DNA of 64,000 nt from positions 9,285,296-9,349,295 of the forward strand of contig NC_064035.1 in assembly GCF_932526225.1 (NCBI RefSeq), read 5' to 3'. Shown piece after piece: positions 12,456 through 49,621 of the stretch. The stretch comes from Nematostella vectensis (taxonomy: Eukaryota; Cnidaria; Anthozoa; Actiniaria; Edwardsiidae). How positions within the stretch are numbered: the stretch's first letter is position 1; every line of letters begins with the position of its first letter. The position numbers and the translations under genes were made by a program. The notes below the pieces were generated by a model that saw only the letters and a list, made by a program, of their open reading frames with translations, was not told the origin of the DNA and did not search any database.

Positions 12456-14954
12456 TGGTGCTAGCCCACAACCCCCCGGGCGCCTAAATTATCCAAATCA
12501 CCGCTTCGGCGGGTCGGCTCTAAACAAACGATACGTTGATAAGTGTAAACAAATAAAAAAAAAAAAAACAGCATAAAGATCGAAACTTATTTTTTCTTGT
12601 TATGATGTACTGGTCAGTATTAAAGTCCCCTACTTCACAGGAACGAGGAATGAAACAACCTGTGTAGGTATCTTATGCGGCGATGACGTAGTAACACAGC
12701 ACGCAAGACTTAGATGTGTTAGCGCACGCCTCCGCTTTAACCTTCGGCAATCAGCACAGTGCTAATGACAGAGATTACCATCTACTCATACTACAGCAAT
12801 TATATCATTGCCGACACAGCGCAGATACAGAGTACAGATCCGATCCTGCCCTTCCCGAATAGCACACAGTAACGTGTACAATTTCTGTGTCGCCTAGGAC
12901 TACAAGTCTGAGCAGTAGCTAGCGGAAAGTTTTAATAAAGTGAATGTTACCGGATAATTTTGTTGTTGCAGATAGCGTTTGACCTCTTCATGAGAGAAAT
13001 CTTGTGTCCGGTGGTTCGGCTAGGATTTAAAGAGATTGAATTCCGTGCTGCATTCCTCTACTTTCCGATCCGCGAATGTCGAAGTTATGACGGCGTTTGT
13101 TTAGCTAGGATAGAGTGGAGATCAAACCTTCAGCCGGCAATCAAATGTCAGTACTCAACGTCGACAGGTCCTTTGAGCCGGTTGACAACTAGAGGCCAAC
13201 CAAGTCTACTAAATGCATACTCTGCGCTTAGAACAGAATTTCGGATAAAAAACGATTATCTACACCAACAGACATTACTACCGGTCAATAAAGGCACTTT
13301 ACATACATCTTAGATATTGTAATTTTGACTGATATTAGATTTATTTATTTTTATCTCGGAATGAAAGTTGACAAGGTCTGCGCTAAATTTAAACACGCTA
13401 AAAGTTTATTTATGATAACACAACAAAATATTCCCTCACTCAAGAACTCTTAATTATCTCAAAACAAAAGTGAAGACGTGTTTTTTGGGCAGAAAAACAA
13501 CGGGACAAGATAAGGAAAAATGCTATTGCTGAATAGCAAATACTTTAACACACAACTGTATTAGACGGCGAACAAACTACCGCTCTTTGAAACCAGGGAA
13601 AAGACTAGAGTTGTTTTGCGGTTTGGATAATCGTGCTTCTAAACCAGCAACCTTCCTATTCGAGACTCTAGAGTCGCTTCCTAACTTTGCTATAATTCCG
13701 TCCACATGTGATCGTCGGGGGATGTCGGTGCCCCATGTTGTTCAAGTGGGGGAAGTCCGGCGTCATCACGAGTACAAACACTCTCTCTACCCTTCTCACT
13801 GCGGCACTTTCATAGTAATATCATTTCTATTTACCTTTGGGGCTGTCATGAGTTGCATGTACTTTCATTACCTATGTTTATTATATCTATTAGTTTTCTT
13901 GTTAGCGTTATTTACAAAAGCGAGCAGAAGTTTCGATTAGTAAAAAGATCTGAGTCCAGGAATAAAGAAGAGAGGTGTGAGCGAGTGGGTGGAGAGTGGA
14001 GCTACACCCCCTACGCTATCCCGAGACTTTTCCAACATTTAAATGTCGACCCTGCACTGTTCCATTAAGTGTTGCTTCTATTTGCAATATTCGACAGCAG
14101 TGTCACATTATTTGATAAAGATATAAGCCTATTTTTTGAATTACAAGTAAAAGAGGATGTGGTCTACCGCAAAAAGAAAAAGCTTAAAATATCGTGAGAA
14201 TTGGAGACTGAGGTAAACTTGCCCTGTTCTTGTCTAATCTCAAAACGTGTTTTTATTTTTGGAAGAACAGTGTCCTAATCAAAGGCTCTGTGAGCCAACT
14301 CGTGAATGCAAATGTACATAAAAGATATAAAAGATATTGAAACAAACTACATATCAAATACCAAAAGTGCTAAAAGTGAATAAAAATGTCCTTTTTCGTA
14401 TTTTTCTACGTGATGACATATTACCTAACAATTACTAAGTAAAGTAGCTACAAAGAACTAAAAATGTTGAAGAAAAGAATGATATTGGGTCTCGAACCCG
14501 AAAGAAAGCTTTGTATACTAACCCTTTGTACAATACTGCTTCCTCTTCTGCTGACCTCAAATTATCTAAATTTTGTTTAAGCATTAAATGAATTAAGTAT
14601 TAATTAAGGTAAACCATGTTGAGGGTTATAAGTTGACGTTTGCATTCCTTTTTCTTTGGAATGGTAGTTAGTTTCCGGATGGGATTGGTTTTCGTGGTTT
14701 CTGATGCAGGGCCTTACTACCAACTTGCGTTCTGTCAAACGTGATTTATTGTCATCTTCCAAATTTAATTTCACACTCCAAGTACAATGATCCATCATCA
14801 ATTGACTTGAAAAACAATGTGGTTCAACAACTTGGACTGTGATCAAACTGACGGGGCGCAACCATTTGATATGTGTATGGGGGTCCGTAACCTTATCTAG
14901 CAAAATAGTAAAAACCACATAAATAATACATAAATAAATTATGTAATAAAAAGG

Positions 14955-15125
14955 CGGATCGACGTAAGCATAAGCGGAACATAAGCCTAAATTAACCAAA
15001 CTCGTCGAGGAGGTATGGGCACGACTACGAACTGAGCATGGGTAAAACATTGCGCTCACGTCGAGCCGGTTCTCACGCGACATAAGACTCTTACGCTTCC
15101 GTCTCCGCTTACGCTTACGTCGTCG
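14955..15125. mobile_element. Small MITE (CGACGTAAGC termini)
   Basis: The left end CGACGTAAGCATAAGCGGA matches the inverted right end CGACGTAAGCGTAAGCGGA at 18 of 19 positions, about 165 bp apart, with no coding content. The Arg/Lys-rich start of an overlapping minus-strand frame is just the translation of this terminal repeat. Confidence 0.65.
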
Positions 15126-16559
15126 TGAGTACCAGCTTTTAGAAATCACCTAGCAATTCAATGTTTTCGTTTTGATTGTTTATTACAAAAAACGTATTTT
15201 ATCGAAATCTTGCTTATTTCGCTCTTTGTCGGCTTTAATAAGAACTTAAAGGCCTTGCAGCTAAAGTTGATCGGAGCGGCTTATTGTAATAGGCTCTATA
15301 TATTTTCAACCAACTTCGGGCGTTGCGGGATCGAGCCTAATAACTTGAGGGCTTCATCCATACTGACTCGACATCTGTCACGAAATCCTGGATAGCTGAA
15401 GTTGGGTGAAAGCTGAGAGTTATAGAAACTTCAAACGTCGTATTATCAAATGCTTGCAAATGCAGATAAAACAAATAAAGCATTTTATTGAATACGGCTC
15501 ATGGATGTTTTTGTCATAAGTACGTCTAATATTTAGTTGAGCCTGGGCCGTTCTTATTTTTGGGGCATTTTAAGGCTGAAAATTAAGGATGTTCTTAATT
15601 TTTTGTGTATATAAAGATATAATACCCAATAAATTATTAGGAAGAGAATAACGTAGATTCTGCATTTGAGAACGCATCAAACTAATTTTTTCTGCTACCT
15701 GAGCCTCGGCATGTTCTTAGCATGCTTTTAAAATTTGGCGGTGTACATGATTTTACTTTATAGCTTCAAAGGCGTATTAACACGTGCCAAAAGTGTTTGG
15801 AATCGTTCCGTACTTGTCATTCTTTTTAGTGCTCATTGGCGAAAAGAAAATTACCGCATATTTTTAAAACAATTAAGAGATAAGTTGCGTTCTTATTAAA
15901 ATTGAATAAAAGAAATAATATTGCTTTTATTAAATACATGCATTAGAGTATCTTATATTGTTGTCCATGAACGGGTAAATCACACTTTAGTGTATAACAA
16001 TTAACTGTATTATAAATGTTCTCTTTTGTGTTTGTTTACCTTTGTTATTTGGATACTACTAAAAAACAATGTTCATTTACAAACATCACCAATGTCAATA
16101 ATGTCAAACCTGATAACAGACCTTAATTAAAACAATCTCCTAACGAGAAATAATTACAATATATGTAAAACAGGAAAACATGACAAACAGATCTTCTAGA
16201 TAAGGCATTCTATTATACATATATAAGACAACAAAATCTAGTAACTTGGGTTAAAAAAGCTAGAAGTTGACTTGTTTACCCAAAAAGTGCTCTCTGATCA
16301 AAAAGTGCTCCAACCCAAATTGCGCTATAATTGCGCTCCAACCCGGCCGAACACAATCTGGAAAGGCCTATTCGCGGAGCCGCCGGGTGAAAGTAGGATA
16401 AACACGGGACTAACACACATCTTTATAAAAATCGACTTGATCTTAATCAGGTCATAGCGGAGCTCCCACGTGACACGAAGCGCCGCGTGAGCGGAGCCCC
16501 ATACCTAAGAAAAAGTGGTGTACCCATCGACTCGAGTTTTCGTGACGCGATGTCATGTA

Positions 16560-17590
16560 TGTGTCACGTGATTTGTGACGTCATCGATGACGTCAGTAGA
16601 AGCAAAGATATGCTGACGTCATCAAAATGATGGGCGTGATGTCCGTCCGTCCGTCCCTTAAAAGCATCGTATGACAACCAAACTTGGTTCATGTATGTGT
16701 CAAGGGCGGTGCCAAGATTTTAGAAAAACTATCCCGATGTCATATCTATTTTCATATCTCCTAAACGAAACATCATGACAACAAAACTTGTTATGTCGTT
16801 TAATGTGACAAAGGGAGTGCACCAATATATTCAGGTGATTGTGACGTCATCGATGACGTCACTAGGAGAAAAATATGCTGACGTCATCAAAACAAAAAAA
16901 TATTTATATTTCGAAAAGTAAACATCGTATGGCAACCAAACATTGTTTCACAACCGAGCTTGGCAGGTGTCATGTTTGTGTGGTGCAAAAACTAGGGTCA
17001 CGTGATTTGTGACGTCATCGATGACGACACTATAAGCAAAACTATTTCGTTTTTATTAAGAACAAAAATATCCATATCTCATGAACGAAACATTATATAA
17101 AAAAACAATCTTAATATGTCATGAAGGTGTCAAACTTTGTCAAGTGGTTGTGACGTCACTAAAGAAAAAATATTCTGACGTTATCAAAAAACAAATATAT
17201 ATATATTTATATTTCATTAAAGGAACATCGTATGACAACAAAACTCGGTAGGTGTGATTTGTTTCAAGTGGGGTGCAATGAGATCGTCACGTGACGTCAT
17301 CGATGACGTCAAAAAAGTAAAACTACCCTTACGCCAAAACATCGTATGACAATCGATGATATTGTATGTCATATCTCGTGAAAGAAACATTGTATAACGT
17401 GATGCGTGGCGTCAACGTCACTTTAAGCAAAACTATCCGATGTCATATCTATATTCATATCTCCAGGGAGTCATATCTCCTAAACGAAACATCATATGAC
17501 AACCAAACTTGATATTTGTCATGTATGTGTCAAGGTGTGTGCAAAAATATGGTCGTGTGATTTTTGACGTCATCAATGACGTCAGAAATT
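16560..17590. repeat. Diverged repeat cluster with TGACGTCA palindromes
   Basis: Five copies of a 20-bp palindrome made of two TGACGTCA-type halves around ATCGAT-like centres lie at 16576, 16842, 17010, 17291 and 17565. They are embedded in longer repeats that share CGTATGACAACCAAACTTGG, ATGTATGTGTCAAGG and CACGTGATTTGTGACG. Spacing is about 168-281 bp. Full-site CRE sequences (TGACGTCA) are CREB/ATF binding sites in animals. Whether these act as such, or are simply a transposon-derived satellite, cannot be told. Confidence 0.7.
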
Positions 17591-18872
17591 ATGATGAATT
17601 ATGAAATTCATAATGAATTCATTTTTATTCTATATATTTATACATTAGTCTCAGTGTAATTTAGCTAATTATCCTAATTTTAGCTTTTACAAACAGTTAG
17701 TGATTGTTATTGTTAGTTGTTGCCATGGCCATCTTTATTCCTAAAGAATGATATCTTAGGACAAACTTTGCTAAAATTACATGGTATTAACGGCATATCA
17801 TGAGTTTTAGAAGCAGTAAATGGGTTTCAGTAAACAAGCAGACCGTAGTAACAGCCGTGAAATCGACAGATGTGTAATTTTTAGGCACTTATATCAATTA
17901 GTGATTTGTCTGCTACTTAGATATTTCAACGAGATCATAAACTACACTTAATTTTCTACATGTTGATGTCCCTGGCTTTACAATGATTGAGATTGTTTAT
18001 TATTTACTGCGTAATTAAACTTATAGGTGCTCCATTTGAAAGTGCAGTCCGCAAAAAAGGTAAAGTATCAGCAAAATCGACAAATGCAATTAGGAATTTT
18101 GATTAACAACTGTGCGTGTACTACTGCCGAGAATTAAACAGAATTTAGCAGAATTAAGTGGAGGCGAAGAGCTCAAGAAAATTTAATCCCAAGAGTTAAA
18201 TTATTTTTCTTAAATTCTCCGAGAAGCCATTGAATGTGAAGTTGAAATATGCACCTTAGATGTGAAGTTGACTATGCTTGGTCGCTCATGTCTTCTTTCG
18301 TCCTGCTGCACTAAGACAGTGTAAACTATCATTAGCACCGCGGCCATATCTATGCTATTGACGCGGCCTTTCTCGTTAAGATCTTATCAAACATAACTTG
18401 TCGCCTTTTTGTAAGAACTTGTGAGTACTCACCTCATATCAGCAGTGTTTCCAACAGAGTCCAAGTGTTCATCACCCAGACAGTCGTACGATAAGTTTAT
18501 TTCTGTCTTAATTGTTCTTCAGAGACACGCAAGACTGCGCGCCAATCTAGGTCGGGGTCTAGGGGAAATGAACTGACTGTAGTCAGCTTTAATTTATTTA
18601 CCGTGACGTAGACTTTTCAAGGAACAGCGATCAGTGTTTGTGTGGTTGACATCATGACTAATGAGTGCATTGTGCGCGGAGTTTTGTTTTGACTTTTGTT
18701 GTAGTTAACCTAATTGCATTATTTGAATGGATCTTGGTTGCAAAATTTTGTATTCGCACGCTTGACAACACTAATCTTGATCGGGTAAATGCAATAAATC
18801 AGCATCTCTCAAATATTAAACGAATTTCGTACATGTTATTTCAGACTCCCTTGCGTTGAAAAAAAAAAAAGA

Positions 18873-19603
18873 GTCAACCCTCATGGGCGAAGAGAGTCAG
18901 CCCTCCCGGGGGGGGGGGGGGGGGGGGGAAAGAGTCAACCCTCCTGGGTGAAGAGAGTCATCCCTCCCTGGGGGAGAGAGTCAACCCTCCTGGGCGAAGA
19001 AAGTCAACCCTCCCGAAGGGGGGGGGGGAAGAGTCATCCCTCCCTGTCGGAAAGAGTCAACCTTCCCGGGGTGGGAGAGATTCAACCCTCCTTGGGCGAA
19101 GAGAGTCATCCCTCCCTGGGGGGGAGAGTCAACCCTCCTGGGCGAAGAAAGTCAACCCTCCCGAAGGGGGGGGGGGAAGAGTCATCCCTCCCTGTCGGAA
19201 AGAGTCAACCTTCCCGGGGTGGGAGAGATTCAACCCTCCTTGGGCGAAGAGAGTCATCCCTCCCTGGGGGAGAAAGTCAACCCTCCTGGGCGAAGAAAGT
19301 CAACCCTCCCGAAAGAGGGGGGGGGGGGGGGGGGGGGGAAGAGTCATCCCTCCCTGTCGGAAAGAGTCAACCTTCCCGGGGTGGGAGAGATTCAACCCTC
19401 CTTGGGGGAGAGAGTCATCCCTCCTGAGCGAAGAGATTCATCCCTCCGGGGGGAAAGAGTCATCCCTCCCGGGGGGGGGGGGGGGGAGAAGAGTCATCCC
19501 TCCCTGTCGGAAAGAGTCAACCTTCCCGGGGTGGGAGAGATTCAACCCTCCTTGGGGGAGAGAGTCATCCCTCCTGGGCGAAGAGGTTCATCCCTCACCA
19601 CAC
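18873..19603. repeat. G-rich higher-order minisatellite
   Basis: Subunits of about 24-30 bp (GAGTCAACCCTCCTGGGCGAA and variants) are arranged in a higher-order unit of about 150-160 bp, marked by GAGTCATCCCTCCCTGTCGG at 19031, 19179, 19341 and 19491. Runs of 10 to 23 G recur once per higher-order unit. Long plus-strand open frames here encode only the repeat. Confidence 0.85.
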
Positions 19604-20506
19604 CATAAACTGCTCCCCTAAAAAATACCCCAGAAGCAAAACTACCCCTAAAATACCAAAAAGCAGAATTAAATATCCTATTATACAACAAAGTCTCAAA
19701 TGACAAATTGACAACTGTTTTTTTTAGATGTCGAAAGTACCAAATAATCTAGAAAAAGTATTGCAAAAAAATACCCGAGGAGCAATTTTGACCCGACGTT
19801 CATCCCTATCATGTCGAAATGGAAAAAAAAAACATCGAAAGAATACTATGATACGAATATTCTCATTGTGACGTTTATCTCTAATAAATTCGTGAATGAA
19901 TGCTTATTACCTCAGGCTCGCCGTGGTCTTATTAACCCCTTTCTAGTTAATTTCTTCCTTATACATTAAAATGTTAAAATCATCATATACCCCTCGCGCC
20001 CATTTTTATAGTAACAATCGTTAGCACTTTGACATTTAAGTAAATTCATTTAATGCGAGTTTGAGTATTACTTAATTACTTAAAATGATCTGTATTACTT
20101 TAGCAACGGTCAGTAGTGAATTTCCATGAGCAAACCAACCTTCCTTGCAACGTGAAATGCTTATTTTCTTTTGCGTTCGAAGCGCCCCTGATCCTTAGCC
20201 CTTTACTAACTTTAAAAAGCCAGAATAAGAGTTTGTCACGAGCGGGATAGTCTATTGCAAGTTTTTTTTTTTTAAATAAGAGGCGCCCACGCCATGTTGA
20301 ACTTAGATCTCCACGAAGCACCGGATCTTTCCTTTGGTGAATGAGAAAAATGCTATGTTTATACCGCCCAATTTTGTCAACTACTTTTTTTTATAAAGAA
20401 ATCCTTGCTACTAACTAGCTCTTTGTTCTATCGTGGCTTTACTGCCAATTTTATCAACTACTTTCTTTTTGTAAAAAAAATCCTTGTCATTAACTAGCTC
20501 TGTGTT

Positions 20507-44431
<23,925 letters not shown>

Positions 44432-47225
44432 GTTTGCTGTATTGTATTTAACTGAGTACTCCGCAATACCTTAACTGCGAGGCTTCCTTCCCTACCATTG
44501 GAACGTACGTTTTAGCCTTCGGCTTAAGAATGTGATTCTAAATGGATCCCACGCTACAGGTCTTTGAGTGCATTCTTGGCTTTTTAAGTGATTTCCTAGC
44601 GGGGATCCAAACCTCGACGCATCAACAAACTTGCCGTCTACTCACGAAGTACGGATGGGATCAGGTTAATTGGGTGCAAACCTCTAAGATCCAACGCCCA
44701 TGCGTTTTGACTACATTTCAATTGTATTCGTTTGTGTATGCTTTTAATGACACCTCGTTTTTTTTTGGTGCGCTTTGGGTGTGAGCAAAAGGGCGCGTAT
44801 GATTTAGGCGTTGCATTGTTTGATGAATGCGTTTTGATATCTTATAGTCAGTTAATACACCCCAAGTACCAAACGTGATCATGAGTACATGTAATTCTAC
44901 ATAGAATCCGCACAATTGTTTTTTGTAGATGAAACGGGAGCTTTCTACTGATTTCTAGCCGTTCTTAAATCAGTCTTAGCAGGTGGAGAAACCAAAGTTT
45001 TTAAATAACCGACCTGCCACCTGTGACCTCCACAAACTGACCACTGTCTCACACAATTACTGATAGACAACATATTTAAGACGACTCTTACCTCATTAAT
45101 CCGAACATACGATTTAAACCCGACTGATTTGTTAATACGTAACTCTTTAATGAAACGCAGGACAATACTCCCAGGTTACACTATTTTCATACCACGCCTC
45201 TAGAAGGAGGTTTTTCTATTGTTTATGATACTTTATAGAGCTTAATTAACTTGTTAAATAAACTATTAGAACAAGCGCTATTTCCTGCTGCGAATTGAAC
45301 TTATCATAATTATCTCTGTGTGGTGGCTATTATATTTGACACGACAGCCATCTTGTGCAATCTAACAAACTGACCTAAGTGAAAGGACAGTCGGGTTAAA
45401 ATATTTTTCTAACCATACTCCTAACCTTCATTGTCACCAGTTTACTTCCGGTCGATTTCGTAACAATCTTTGGTGATTTTTAACGGAAAACGCAAAAAAA
45501 TATTTCAAAAGTGTAAAAGCAGTGTGTTTATTGGAAGTTTCTTTGAGGTTGTGACTGATAATTTAGAGCGGATGGTCTGTTAAATAAATTGTCTCTTGTT
45601 TGAGGTTTCCGTTCGCCCTCCGGAAGTACACTTGTGACAATGCCGCTTTCACATTTATGTGCTAGCTTATGCCGAGAGGTTTGACTCAAACTTGCTAACA
45701 TGAATCAGCAAACACAGAAATTCAGTTTGCCAGATAAAATTATGAAAACATGGCTATTTTCTCGCTTTTTAACGTGCTTACATTTTTTGCGCACTTTTTC
45801 GTCTGCAACAGTTTTCAGTTTTTGCGCTGTTCCTATTTCTGCTCAGTGCAAATTAAGCGCGAAAATCCCCTCATGCACTGAATGCCAACTGGTAGAGAGA
45901 AAAAATGCGTCTGAGCCGTCAGCCACCTGCAACTACAGACAAATACAAGTCTGGCACACTTGTGGCTTATAGACTCACGGCACTTGTCTAGATAAATACA
46001 TTGGGGCGCAGCTGCTGTTGCCTTGATTAAGCCGACGCAGCTCGTTTATCAATTGTTTGGTATATTCCTATCCCCTACAAGTAGAGTTAAGGGAATCGAC
46101 CGATTTTAACAGGTGCAAAAGTTAATGAATTATTGATTTCTAGACGCCACTTGCTGGTGGCGAATGTCTAACCTGTAATGTAATGTTCTATTCTGGTGCA
46201 AACTGACCAATCAGATAACTATAATACCGCGTAAACGAACCAATTAGAATCAAATACAGGGCAAATGAAACAATCAATCGAGGGATGTATAAAGTCTGAT
46301 TTAGACAGCATGATTTAGTTGTATGCGACTTGCCTGCAACACCTACAACTCGAGTCGCAGAGTTTAAATCAACCTACGTCTCCTCTACTACGTAGCGTGT
46401 AATTCAGGGCTAAGACATGTCGTAAGCAGGTCGCATACGACGAAATCGTGGTCTAAATCAGCCTAAAGGAGCTAGCATTATATTAAGGGGAGGGGGTTGT
46501 TGAATACAGGTCATTTAATTTAGAGAATATTGGGGGGGGGGGGGGGGGGGTGGGCACGTGCCCCATCCCCTGTTACGGCACTGAAACGTCAAAATACAAT
46601 GCACTCACAAAAAAAAGGTGCAAATTGGAAGGAGGGTTCAGGTAGGGTGGTTTGGCATTTTTGTATAGTACGGGGACTATAAAGGACAATTATGATGTTG
46701 ATGGTGTTGATGATAAATTAGCTATACTAAAGTATACCAAATCATCTAACTAAAAATATTTAAATAAAAAAGCGGACCGTTAGGTATACACAACTTTATT
46801 TATCTAATCAAATTTCTCTATTTTATTTACATTGCATGTTTTGATAGATTATCATTTTGTAAAAAAGCAGCTAGCCAGTGATGTAATCAGAAACTTGACC
46901 AACTTGTAATAAAATTGGTATTCAATGCAAAATAATAATCAATTGGTTAAGCTTTTGTCACCCAATTTGTCAGTGGAACTGCATCTTCGAAGTCCCAGGC
47001 TTTCGCGGGTAAGCAGAACCGGAAGTATAATTTACCGCGACGCCCTTATTTCTTGAAAAACGTGAAAATGATAAAAATTGTTTAAAAAAACTAATACAAA
47101 TTGGCAGCAATTTTAACAAAATAGACAACACATAGTTTTTGCTCCATAATTCAATTCCGGGTTTTTGTACAACCGAATAAATATTTCTACTTGCTATTAA
47201 AATATCCTTATCAAAAGGTTCAATC
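44432..47225. other. Intergenic region between cadherin 5' end and ANKIB1 3' end
   Basis: No gene recognised. It contains a degenerate TTAA MITE copy (45428-45651), a poly-G run near 46534-46550, and the ANKIB1 3' untranslated region. Two AATAAA signals on the minus strand lie at 46822-46827 and 46795-46800, 400-430 bases after the ANKIB1 stop, and are plausible polyadenylation sites. A 90-codon plus-strand frame at 45700-45972 shows nothing recognisable. Confidence 0.5.
45428..45651. mobile_element. TTAA MITE, copy 2 (degenerate)
   Basis: Matches copy 1 from CATTGTCACCAGTTTACTTCC through AGCAGTGTGTTTATTGGAAG to GTGACAATGCCGCTTT, with an internal deletion and both TTAA ends mutated. It is the oldest-looking copy. 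Confidence 0.8.
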
Positions 47226-49621
47226 CTACGAAGTCGAGTCCCAGTCCCCTTTATGAGACGCGGCCGATTCATCGGTGCGCGCAAGTGTACTTGTTTTTGC
47301 GAGTGAATCTGAAGGGAGACCACTGTCTTGTAGGGAAAGTGCGATAGCTCGTTTTAAATCTTCATCTGGGGTTTCTAAAGAGAAAAATTGATCATGTAAA
47401 TGAAGTCTATAGAACCTTGGACATCTTGTATTACGTACAAATAAAAGGTCATGAATTACAAATGCAGTCGATACCCGCAAACTTAGCTCGAGATAAATAA
47501 ATTACTGTCTACCTGGATATCAGTTCTTTTACTGAAAACCCTGATGATTTGGATTTCATGATAACTCGACCCACTTTCTTGTTTCCCCTGCCCCGAGGAT
47601 TTTCATCACGCAAATGAATACCGATTTTGTCCACGATTCATAAAATATTATGCGCAACTGCTATATATTTTCACTACCCATTAACTCGAACTCCCGATTA
47701 TCGAATTGATATATGTATGGGGACTGGCGAACGAATATGGGGTAGGAACTGGTGACGAGTATGGGGACTGGAGACGTAAACAGTGCCTCACTTCATACCT
47801 TGAATCAAGTCTCCATATGAAAGCTCAAGTGCCCTTTGAAGCGATGTGTTTTGCGTATTGTCTCCATCTGAGGCTGAGCTAGAACTAGAGCTGCTTGCCG
47901 AGTGGGGTCGATCTGTAGGTCGGTTATCACACCTAGTACTTTCCGATTGCTGATCGAGAGACAGCTGAATGGCTCGTAACATATCCACGTCCATGTAGGC
48001 ATCTTCGGAAAACGCTCGCTCTACCTTCTTTGATTGTTTTACTGTGGGACGGAAAAAGCACACAAGCCATGCTGTAGAAAAACTAGGGGGTCTGCATAGG
48101 TGTAGTTGAGACAGGGTTGAAATGGTACGTTGTTCGCCCCTGTAAAAACAGTACAACTGCGGAGTTTTGAGATTTATCATTTGACGTTTCCTCTGACGAA
48201 GGACTTACGCATGAAACGTCAGCGCAGGTACTCTGATTCCACAGAGGCGTACAACGTAAACCCTGTATTGATTTATTTCCTCATAAAGAGAAAGCTTGGA
48301 TTAAAAAAAAGCTTGGATTAAAAAAAATACCAATTTCACTTCCTTTTTCAATCTAGGAGAGATAAACCCTGTATTGATTTATTTCCTCATAAAAAGAAAG
48401 CTTGGATTTAAAAACAAGCTTGGATTAAAAAAATAGATACCAATTTCACTTCCTTTTTCAATCTAGGAGAGATACAAGGTATTTGCAAGAAGAGTTTCCC
48501 AAAAAGAGGTCTACATACACTGTTAACCAGGGGCATGCTTATGCTACAAAGTGCGACACCTCGTTCTCACTGACCCTCGCATACCTTTGTTCTTCTTGCG
48601 TCTCCTTCTGTTCCTCATGTCGACACGTAAGCAGTCATAGCAGCAGTAGTTTGACATCTGCCCTGTGTACCGACTGCTCGCCCGACGGTTGCTACAACCA
48701 GCACGCGCGCACTGACTGTCAATACCCGCCCCAGGGGGAGTACTGTCAGAAGACGACTCTGCAGAGTAGCCGAGTTGTTGTCGGATCGACGTCTCGATTG
48801 CCTTGCGGACTTCATTATAGTTACTCTCCTCCTCATCTGACTATAAAAGAATTCACAGGTTATTATAAACTTTCATTAAGGGATTTTTCCATGCGGAAAA
48901 AAAGGGTATAAAATGCATCAAAGTAAGATCAGATATAAAAAGAATTAGCAGCACTGTTATGACATTGGTATTTACCTCTTCGTCTCCTGAACCCGAAGGC
49001 ATTGGGAGGAACGTCAGTCTGGAAAAAATAATAACAGTGTTTTTTAGATCCAGAAACGTCAAAAAGGAAATAATTCAGCACCACATTCCTTTCCCCTCAT
49101 ACCGAAAGGACCCAAAAATGGGTTGTGTTAGATTACTTTTGTTTATTTTTGCCTAGAGGTTCCTTGTGTAATATAAAACAAAATAAGCTTTGGTGCCTTT
49201 TGGTAGATAATCCGTTCTTGGTTTGTCTGAAATTGCCCAATTTGGGCAAAAATGACTACCTTTTCATGATTTATGGCAACTTTGCTCAATCATATTTAAA
49301 GCACGGATCATCTTCCAAAAAGTACCATTGTTTTATATTACGCAAGCAACCTTTAGGAAAGAAATCAAGCAAATGTAAGCTAACACAGCCATACAATTTG
49401 AACTTCGCCGTTTTTTTCTCCTGTCCGTCATACCTCGATACGAGTCGTTCCATTGCAGGTGGCTCCTCCTCTGGGATGAGCCCGCGGGTTAGGGCCAGCA
49501 GGAAAGTGCGCCGTTTGTTGGCTAGCAATGACGTGGCCTGAATGATATGGGAGCGTGGAGTACGTAGGTATGGGCGTGCTACCATTTGCGAGAGGCTCTC
49601 TATGGCTTCTTCTACTTCCGT
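47226..49621 (-). CDS. ANKIB1: ANKIB1 exons 20-24: C-terminal UIM region with an extra Cys cluster
   Basis: Exon 20 gives [20 protein letters not shown], conserved with the vertebrate protein. Exon 22 has [14 protein letters not shown] (UIM-like) and then a C-x4-C ... C-C-x2-C cluster (QCARAGC and NYCCYDCLR) followed by a very basic stretch ([10 protein letters not shown]). Exon 23 has two UIMs ([15 protein letters not shown] and [14 protein letters not shown]) and exon 24 a fourth ([16 protein letters not shown]), then the stop. UIMs bind ubiquitin through the A-x-x-x-S core. The cysteine cluster is not in the vertebrate C-terminus as I remember it. Confidence 0.85.

Larger units (their letters stand above)
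12456..20506. other. Intergenic region between phospholipase 5' end and cadherin 3' end
   Basis: Eight kilobases without a gene I can support. Open frames of about 117 codons at 12960-13313 and 13587-13940 (plus) show no recognisable domain. A 181-codon minus frame at 14604-15149 runs through a MITE and is judged spurious. The region contains a small MITE, a cluster of CRE-like palindromes (16560-17590) and a G-rich higher-order minisatellite (18873-19603). The phospholipase promoter and the cadherin 3' untranslated end must lie here. A possible ATTAAA poly(A) signal for the cadherin is the complement of 20049-20054. Confidence 0.5.

Noticed and set aside
12960-13940. Two plus-strand frames of 117 codons
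   Set aside because: No recognisable domain, no splice context and composition like the surrounding intergenic DNA. The second has a hydrophobic end, but that alone is weak.
14455-14535. tRNA-like B box (GGTTCGAGACC on the minus strand)
   Set aside because: No acceptor stem, D arm or convincing anticodon arm could be folded around it; at most a decayed SINE.
14604-15149. 181-codon minus-strand gene with a basic N-terminus
   Set aside because: The basic start is the MITE terminal repeat and no domain is visible in the rest.
18948-19608. Plus-strand Gly/Ser/Pro-rich proteins of 129-159 codons
   Set aside because: Translation of the G-rich minisatellite; no start context, splice signals or conservation.
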